Shown in pieces: positions 7,117-11,211 of a stretch of 11,211 nt of DNA. The translations under genes and the position numbers were made by a program. This stretch comes from Syntrophomonas sp. UBA1368. Lineage in GTDB: Bacteria > Bacillota > Syntrophomonadia > Syntrophomonadales > Syntrophomonadaceae. Position 1 is the first letter of the stretch; each line of letters begins with the position of its first letter. The notes below the pieces were generated by a model, which saw only the letters and a program-made list of their open reading frames with translations, had not been told where the DNA came from and made no database searches. The DNA lies in assembly GCA_002305965.1 (NCBI GenBank), contig DBRM01000057.1, positions 13,074-24,284 of the forward strand, read 5' to 3'.

Positions 7117-8787
7117 TTAATCTGATAAAATGCCGATCAGGACTTCGGGGCCGGCAGGCTTGGCAACATTTGGTGAAACTTCAGCAGTAATCAGAACCAG
7201 ATCGAAAGCTTTCAAAGCCGTGTTGGACGAGCGGCCGGCCCAAACGCCGTTGAGAATTTTTTTCATCTCCAGGACAGCCGTTTTATTATTACCGGCATCG
7301 ACTAACCAAGCTTTATAATACTTATATTGCGGGCCGAGGCTGGATGGCTCAGGCAGTTTAATGGCAGAAATAATGATTTGGCTGGGTTGTAACTGAACAC
7401 TGGCAATACCGATCGCATGTTCAGCATCAGCAGTAGGTGTCAGCAGCAAGTTAATGGGTTTGCGGTTTTTATTCATATAATACGAAGGTTTGAAGCGAGG
7501 GGAGAGCTTTTTATCACCATCGAGCCTTGCTAATATTTGTTCCGCCTGGAAGTTTTCCTGAATGATTGGCTCCGTTTCAAGCTTTTCTTCCACAGCCATG
7601 GTCTCCGTTAATTGTAATTGACCGTTATCTTCCTCAGGCGCTGATGATTCCTCTGGAACTTCATCAATTACAGCTCCAGCAGAAGGCTCGTTTTCTTCCG
7701 CTAAGGGCACTTCTTGATGCGTGGCAGCTGCTTCCAAATCACCCGCCAAATCTTCAGCAGATGCGATAGCTTCTGCAGATGATCCTTCAGCGGCATCATC
7801 TGTTACTTCAGGTTCAGAATCATTTTCTTCCTCGGCAGAGGGTACCTCTTCAAGAGGATCCAAGACTTTCATATCCGATGCCTGTTCTTCTAAGGGTAAA
7901 ACATTATCAGCAGTTGATTCATCCATAACAGGAGGATCTTCCGGCAGGGAATCAGATTCCTCTGCAGCGGATTGGTCAGTATTCTCTGCCATTACCTCGG
8001 TCATCGGCAAATCCTCGGATGCCGGAAGCTCTTCACTCGGTTTTTCAGTGATAACAGCAATATCATCAAAGACCTCTGCTTCTTCGTTTAAGGTGCCGTT
8101 TTCTTCACCAGATACCTCATCCAATAAAGCTGCGGGATTATCCTTGATTTCATCCTCTGGCGGCAGATCTTCACTGGTAATGGAAAGCGCCTCTGCATTT
8201 GCGGCTGTACAATCCGTTGCCGGCAAATTGGAAAAATCAATGGCAAGGATTATTTCACCGGCCTCTCCGCTTAATGAATTGAAGGGACGTATAAGGATCC
8301 GGGATTCTGGTGAAAGGGAAGTCAAAAAAGGCAGATCGACTCTGGCTGCCCAGCAGGGAGGATCATCGGGGGTGGCAAATAACTGCCCTTCGAATATATT
8401 GTTCGAAGTCACCATCACTTCAACCACATATAAGTCATAAGCACCAAAATAGGATGAGGCAGGCAAGGTAACGATCACACTTACAGACTGCCCCCCTTCG
8501 GGACTGAGATGAATAAAAGCACCGCCTCCATTGGCAAAAGGCAGTTCCTTGTCAGCCAGGCCAAATAGTATGCCGGCCGGAAAAGGGATCAACCCTGGAA
8601 TATGAATTTTTGTACCCGCCTGGAGATTCCCGGTTGAGGTGATATGAGGATTCGCCCGTAACAGATCCTCTTCACTGACAGAGAAAAGACTGGCAAGCAA
8701 AGCAGTCGAATCCTCGGCAGCCGCTGTATAATGGCCGTAGAAACCTTCCGGACAATAGCCGGGAACCAACGAATTATTCATGTTCAT
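7117..8787 (-). CDS. LysM-containing spore-surface-type protein with long acidic linker
   Basis: The protein has 556 residues from ATG 8787, chosen because GGAGGT lies 11 nt upstream; the frame runs on to 8823. Residues about 8-65 match a LysM domain (YCPEGFYGHYTAAAEDSTALL, then FSVSEEDLLRANPHI and AGTKIHIPG), suggesting peptidoglycan or cortex binding. Residues about 70-192 form a beta-rich domain of unknown type. Residues about 196-425 are a low-complexity segment dominated by Glu, Asp, Ser, Ala and Pro. Residues about 440-556 form a second beta-rich domain. Its pattern YKAWLVDAGNNKTAV, then AFDLVLITAEVSPNVAKPAGPEVLIG, resembles the extracytoplasmic RskA-like anti-sigma fold. No signal peptide is present, as is usual for coat and exosporium proteins built from the mother-cell cytoplasm. 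SafA and SpoVID are LysM proteins of that class, but this is not an obvious orthologue of either. Confidence 0.86.
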   Translation of the reverse strand: MNMNNSLVPGYCPEGFYGHYTAAAEDSTALLASLFSVSEEDLLRANPHITSTGNLQAGTKIHIPGLIPFPAGILFGLADKELPFANGGGAFIHLSPEGGQSVSVIVTLPASSYFGAYDLYVVEVMVTSNNIFEGQLFATPDDPPCWAARVDLPFLTSLSPESRILIRPFNSLSGEAGEIILAIDFSNLPATDCTAANAEALSITSEDLPPEDEIKDNPAALLDEVSGEENGTLNEEAEVFDDIAVITEKPSEELPASEDLPMTEVMAENTDQSAAEESDSLPEDPPVMDESTADNVLPLEEQASDMKVLDPLEEVPSAEEENDSEPEVTDDAAEGSSAEAIASAEDLAGDLEAAATHQEVPLAEENEPSAGAVIDEVPEESSAPEEDNGQLQLTETMAVEEKLETEPIIQENFQAEQILARLDGDKKLSPRFKPSYYMNKNRKPINLLLTPTADAEHAIGIASVQLQPSQIIISAIKLPEPSSLGPQYKYYKAWLVDAGNNKTAVLEMKKILNGVWAGRSSNTALKAFDLVLITAEVSPNVAKPAGPEVLIGILSD

Positions 8788-8831
8788 AAAAATAAAGGAC
8801 CTCCATTCAATAAATACCATCAAAAAGCATG

Positions 8832-8862
8832 ATTCTATATGGTTATCATATGAATGAAGGTT
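8832..8862 (-). promoter_or_regulatory. Possible sigma-K-like promoter of the LysM gene
   Basis: On the minus strand AACC (8862-8859) is followed after 17 nt by CATATAGAAT (8841-8832), about 45 nt from the start. This approximates the late mother-cell sigma-K pattern (mACm, 16-17 nt, CATAnnnTA) with one mismatch. Such short motifs occur by chance, so the spore-type gene content is the main support. Confidence 0.35.
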
Positions 8863-9083
8863 GGAGAAATGTTACTATTTTGCATAGCCCATAACGCTGC
8901 TTTTTTCTGCCCTGCACACCAAATGATAGCAAATTCCTCCCAAGTTGTAATTATCCCCCCCATGGATAATTGCGCATAGATATGGGGAAGCAGTGAGGAA
9001 AAACTAATCGATATATTAAACACCAAGGTTCCTCAAATTACAGTAGATTTAATGATCCTCACCGGCATGAAGAAATAGCTTTG
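8863..9083. other. Intergenic stretch with no supportable gene
   Basis: Together with the elements annotated on either side, this belongs to a gene-free interval of about 520 bp (8824-9345). No convincing reading frame with conserved features was seen. The only local structure is AATTATCC/GGATAATT (8949-8971), a perfect 8-bp stem with a C-rich 7-nt loop, without a T-run. A minus-strand frame of about 62 codons exists but looks fortuitous. Confidence 0.5.
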
Positions 9084-9264
9084 CCGTCCCCCTGTTTGCC
9101 CAAAAAAATGTTGACGGTCGGATGATTAGTCATTTTCATTTTGGGATATATAAACAAACAGGTGACGGTTTGGAGTGATAGTTTTGGTAAAAGTAAAATT
9201 CATTTTAAAACTGTCATAAAATAATCTCAATTTTATCTTGGGGGAAAAACCCCAAGATTTTTTT
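9084..9264 (+). ncRNA. Structured region ending in a strong terminator: candidate small RNA or leader
   Basis: Three hairpins can be drawn on the plus strand, with no reading frame across them. The first pairs CCGTC plus CCTGTTTG (9084-9098) with CAAACAGG plus GACGG (9155-9168) and has an inner CCCAAAA/TTTTGGG stem. The second pairs GATAGTTTT (9177-9185) with AAAACTGTC (9207-9215), nine pairs including one G-U. The third is the terminator at 9235-9264. A transcript ending here would stop before the regulator gene's own promoter, so a free-standing small RNA is possible. No known riboswitch class is recognised. A TTGACG at 9111 has only a weak -10 and would start inside the first hairpin, so the 5' end is unclear. 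Confidence 0.3.
9235..9264 (+). terminator. Strong intrinsic terminator with no annotated gene upstream
   Basis: ATCTTGGGG pairs perfectly with CCCCAAGAT (9 bp) around a 6-nt A-rich loop and is followed by six more T. The plus-strand genes upstream end thousands of bases away, so this must serve a transcript from the preceding intergenic region, or block read-through into the regulator gene. Confidence 0.85.
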
Positions 9265-9285
9265 AAGGTCTTCGGTCAAAACCAT

Positions 9286-9326
9286 TTGACGTATTCTTAC
9301 ACCTGTAATAAAATTATTACAGGTGT
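9286..9326 (+). promoter_or_regulatory. Promoter with overlapping palindromic operator for the ArsR-type regulator
   Basis: TTGACG (9286-9291), a 17-nt spacer and TAAAAT (9309-9314) form a near-consensus sigma-A promoter. A perfect palindrome, ACACCTGTAATAA / TTATTACAGGTGT (9299-9311 and 9314-9326, two central A), covers the spacer and the whole -10. A dimeric winged-helix repressor bound there would block the promoter. With the ArsR-type gene starting 20 nt downstream, negative autoregulation is the natural reading. Confidence 0.78.
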
Positions 9327-9345
9327 TATATATTAATATTATAAA

Positions 9346-9786
9346 ATGAAAATCATGAAACAGCAGTTTCTTTATCATCACTTAGAGAAGGAGGAAACAG
9401 AAATAGATGAACCAAAGGATTTAAAATCAATTTCATATACAGGAGATGAATTAGTCAAAATTCTGGAAGCACTTGCAAATCCTCATCGCTTAAAAATTCT
9501 TGCCTTGCTGAGCGGGAGACGTATCCATGTAAGCCAATTAGCCCGGGAAATTATGATCAGCAGGCCTTTGCTCTATATGCACTTGAAACGTTTGGAAAGC
9601 GCCGGGTTGGTAGCAAGCAAAATGGAACTGTCCGAAGATGGAAAAGCAATGAATTACTTCGAAACAGTGCCCTTTGCACTTCACATTAGTCCTGAGAATA
9701 TTGCCAAGGCGGAAAAAACATTGACCATTAAGAAAACTGGCAGCACTTCAGATGCTGCTGATGAAAGGGGGACAAAAAATGAATGA
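9346..9786 (+). CDS. ArsR-family winged-helix transcriptional regulator
   Basis: The protein has 146 residues. Residues about 34-110 form an ArsR-type winged helix: ELVKILEALANPHRLKILALL (helices 1-2), HVSQLAREIMISRPLLYMHLKRLESAGLV (helix-turn-helix) and a wing through EDGKAMNYFE. The protein contains no Cys, so the classical ELCVC metal site is absent and the signal is unlikely to be thiol-coordinated arsenic or cadmium. The N-terminal 30 residues are charged and not conserved-looking; the C-terminal 35 are polar. The start is uncertain: ATG 9346 and ATG 9355 lack a Shine-Dalgarno, while the good AAGGAGG at about 9390 precedes an out-of-frame ATG. The end overlaps the next gene by 8 bp, so the two are coupled. 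It probably represses its own operon through the palindrome at 9299-9326. Confidence 0.9.
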   Translation: MKIMKQQFLYHHLEKEETEIDEPKDLKSISYTGDELVKILEALANPHRLKILALLSGRRIHVSQLAREIMISRPLLYMHLKRLESAGLVASKMELSEDGKAMNYFETVPFALHISPENIAKAEKTLTIKKTGSTSDAADERGTKNE

Positions 9787-10114
9787 AGAAGTAATTTTCG
9801 GTATTGGCGGAATGGGATTCGTACTGGTTATTCTGACTCTTATTACTATAATAGCGGTTGTTGTGATATCCCAGGTGTTAAAAACACAGCGCGCAAAAGC
9901 TGCAAGTATAGCGGAAGTTACCAGGGATGAGGCTTACCGCAAGCTGGCTGAGGAAGCTGTTTCTCTGCAGCGGAAAATTACCGAAGAGCAGCAGAGAATG
10001 GCCAGTGATCTATCCATAATGAAGGAACAAATCATTTCCATGGAAAAATGCTGCGGGAGGTTCAATAAGAGACAATACAGAACGTTATTCTATGGAGGTC
10101 TTAATGAAAGGTAA
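9779..10114 (+). CDS. Small single-pass membrane/coiled-coil protein with apparent -1 frameshift near the C-terminus
   Basis: ATG 9779 has GGGGGA just upstream and overlaps the regulator stop. Residues about 7-31 form one transmembrane helix. Residues 35-90 form a charged coiled coil (RAKAASIAEVTRDEAYRKLAEEAVSLQRKITEEQQRMA) facing the cytoplasm. Proteins of this plan usually end with a motif like IEKMLREVE. Here the annotated frame after MEK reads CCGRFNKRQY and on to residue 111, whereas the -1 frame reads KMLREVQ and stops at 10066-10068. The switch falls on a run of five A (10044-10048), where six would keep the expected ending. With the restored end the protein has 96 residues and leaves a normal gap before the next ribosome binding site. 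Causes could be a one-base deletion, a sequence error or slippage. The function is unknown; it resembles membrane-anchored accessory proteins often found next to small regulators. Confidence 0.78.
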   Translation: MNEEVIFGIGGMGFVLVILTLITIIAVVVISQVLKTQRAKAASIAEVTRDEAYRKLAEEAVSLQRKITEEQQRMASDLSIMKEQIISMEKCCGRFNKRQYRTLFYGGLNER

Positions 10115-10601
10115 AAGTTTAAAGTGGCTGCGCATTTTGCATATTATTTCAGCTGGCATATGGTTCGGGGCAACTGTGTGTATAGGAGGACTTGCAGTTA
10201 TATGCTTATCCAATCCAGACGCAGCAGAATTTTTAGTAACTGCTCCCTTGGTACCGGAGCTGTATCGTAAAATGATTTTGCCTGCAGCCTTGTTCACTAT
10301 TCTTCAGGGTCTTGTTTACGGCTTTTTCACCGAGTGGGGATTTTTAAAACATCGATGGGTAACTATAAAATGGATTTTTACGATCCTGCTCATCCCTTGT
10401 ATTGGTGCAGGAGGAATTGGGCAGATGTTTGCCTTAATAGATAAAGTTAAAAGCTCCGGTTTAAAGCCCACTCGTGAAATCGTGATCACCGGAGAACCAA
10501 AGGGAGAAAACACTGCCGCTATGTTGAAGCTGGTGCAGGAACACTATCTGCCTGATACGGTTACAGTTTTTAAGCCGGGATCGAGCTTTCTTTTGGTTTG
10601 A
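10104..10601 (+). CDS. Multi-pass membrane protein (DUF2269/CopD-like) apparently fused to a YyaL/DUF255-type C-terminal fragment
   Basis: ATG 10104 is chosen because GGAGGT lies 5 nt upstream; an ATG at 10092 overlaps that site. Residues about 1-113 contain three hydrophobic helices with LRILHIISAGIWFGATVCIGG at the front, including the conserved His of this helix-bundle type, and LPAALFTILQGLVYGF and IKWIFTILLIP later. The fourth helix expected at the end is missing. Instead, residues about 122-158 (TREIVITGEPKGENTAAMLK, then QEHYLPDTVTVFKP) read like the near-C-terminal part of thioredoxin-domain (DUF255, YyaL) proteins. The gene may therefore be an in-frame chimera made by a deletion or rearrangement around 10450-10475, and its product may not function. 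The last 32 bp overlap the convergent acyltransferase gene. The family assignments are from memory of motifs, not a search. Confidence 0.75.
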   Translation: MKGKSLKWLRILHIISAGIWFGATVCIGGLAVICLSNPDAAEFLVTAPLVPELYRKMILPAALFTILQGLVYGFFTEWGFLKHRWVTIKWIFTILLIPCIGAGGIGQMFALIDKVKSSGLKPTREIVITGEPKGENTAAMLKLVQEHYLPDTVTVFKPGSSFLLV

Positions 10602-11211
10602 TTTTGGCTAATAACCGGTCTTTTATTTCTTTAGCTGCCAAACAGGTAAATAAAACGATCAAAGCCACCAGGAACCGGTCCCCGGGTAACAGGACATTTC
10701 GCAGCGGATCCACCAGGAAAAAATGACCCAGATAGATGCCCAGAGTCCTGTTCCCGACATAGGATAAAAAATTCTCACCCAGAGGCTTATCAGTACTGTA
10801 GTATATGGCCAAGGTAAAAGTCAGACCGATGGACATCGGGAAAAGGGCCACTTTATTGAATAAATAACCCAGGGTATTGTTTAAATAAGGCTCGATCAGG
10901 CCTATGACAAACAGGGCAATGAATCCGGCCAGAAATGGCTTGGCATGCTGGCTTATATATGCCTTGATCTGAGGATATTCTGCGACCAACATTCCCAGAG
11001 CTAAAAATCCCCACCATTTTAAGGGGTTAGGACCCGACCAGTGCAGGATGCTGATATGATAAGTTTTGGAGATCTCCAGGATAAGGGTAATGGCGATATT
11101 ACTGAAGATCATCAAATAAAGTGATACAATCCTGACCTTCCTGGGTAGATAGTAGAGAAGGGGACAAAGTAAGGCAAAAAGCATATAGTAAAACATATAA
11201 TAAAGGTGCAG
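10570..11211 (-). CDS. Acyltransferase 3 family membrane protein, 5'-truncated by window edge
   Basis: The frame is open from TAA at 10570-10572 to the right edge (213 codons seen), so the ATG at 11196 is internal. The visible part is the C-terminal portion of an acyltransferase-3 (OafA/NodX-type) integral membrane enzyme. It opens with LHLYYMFYYMLFALLCPLLYYLPRK, corresponding to the conserved H-L-W/Y segment of the family, followed by about five hydrophobic helices. It ends with FLSYVGNRTLGIYLGHFFLVDPLRNVL, the family's last conserved block, and a basic cytoplasmic tail. Members transfer acyl groups, commonly acetyl, to cell-surface sugars or lipids; the acceptor is unknown here. The catalytic His/Arg region at the N-terminus lies outside the window. 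It converges on and overlaps the preceding gene by 32 bp. Confidence 0.85.
   Translation of the reverse strand: MHLYYMFYYMLFALLCPLLYYLPRKVRIVSLYLMIFSNIAITLILEISKTYHISILHWSGPNPLKWWGFLALGMLVAEYPQIKAYISQHAKPFLAGFIALFVIGLIEPYLNNTLGYLFNKVALFPMSIGLTFTLAIYYSTDKPLGENFLSYVGNRTLGIYLGHFFLVDPLRNVLLPGDRFLVALIVLFTCLAAKEIKDRLLAKIKPKESSIPA

Noticed and set aside
7721..8440. Long plus-strand open frame of about 239 codons, Ser/Ala-rich
   Set aside because: It is the antisense of the low-complexity acidic linker of the LysM protein, whose biased codons leave the opposite strand free of stops. It shows no ribosome binding site and no domain.
8949..8971. 8-bp stem with C-rich loop as a terminator
   Set aside because: No T-run follows on either strand, and no transcript end is expected at this place.
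8835..9026. Minus-strand frame of about 63 codons with a possible GAGG site near a TTG/GTG
   Set aside because: No recognisable family or conserved pattern, and it runs into the proposed promoter of the LysM gene. Best treated as intergenic.
9346..9786. Arsenic-resistance operon
   Set aside because: The regulator has no Cys at all, and no arsenate reductase or arsenite transporter gene follows.

Overview
The window looks like chromosomal DNA from a low-to-mid-GC, endospore-forming member of the Firmicutes, probably a clostridial/Peptococcaceae-type organism. The pointers are a CotF-family spore coat protein, a LysM spore-surface-type protein, a VanW protein fused to a copper-amine-oxidase-N-like domain, strong AAGGAGG-type ribosome binding sites, TTG starts and U-tailed intrinsic terminators. 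No rRNA, tRNA, CRISPR array or transposase gene is visible.

Left part (1-2557, all minus strand): a secreted VanW-family protein is followed by a very small DUF1858 redox protein, then by a clan GH-A (GH5-like) glycoside hydrolase that runs off the left edge. The DUF1858 gene is the most striking item. Its reading frame is interrupted by one TGA exactly where the family has the second Cys of its CxxC motif. The family sequence continues in frame for 35 more codons, and a perfect 8-bp hairpin starts 3 nt after the TGA. This is what a selenocysteine (CxxU) protein would look like; a recent nonsense mutation is the alternative.

Centre (2640-5991, plus strand): a divergent promoter region leads to a DEAD-box RNA helicase with a DbpA-type RNA-binding tail and a clear terminator. 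A two-gene FetA/FetB-like ABC exporter (iron export family) follows. A 129-bp, almost exactly symmetric long inverted repeat separates this pair from the next, convergent block.

Spore block (6038-8862, minus strand): a large LysM protein with a roughly 230-residue acidic linker is followed by a small protein with a strongly basic tail, then a terminator, a 60-aa helical protein and a CotF-like coat protein. A sigma-K-like promoter can be proposed ahead of the LysM gene, which would place the block late in the mother cell.

Right part (8863-11211): a roughly 520-bp gene-poor stretch holds a structured region ending in a strong terminator (possible small RNA). It also holds a good promoter overlapped by a perfect 13-bp-arm palindrome, the likely operator of the following ArsR-type regulator. 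The regulator heads an apparent operon with a small membrane/coiled-coil protein and a multi-pass membrane protein. The small membrane protein seems to have lost one A in an A-run, so its usual C-terminus is now in the -1 frame. The multi-pass protein appears to end in a fragment of an unrelated YyaL/DUF255-type protein and overlaps the convergent, edge-truncated acyltransferase-3 gene. Together these suggest either local decay and rearrangement or sequence errors.
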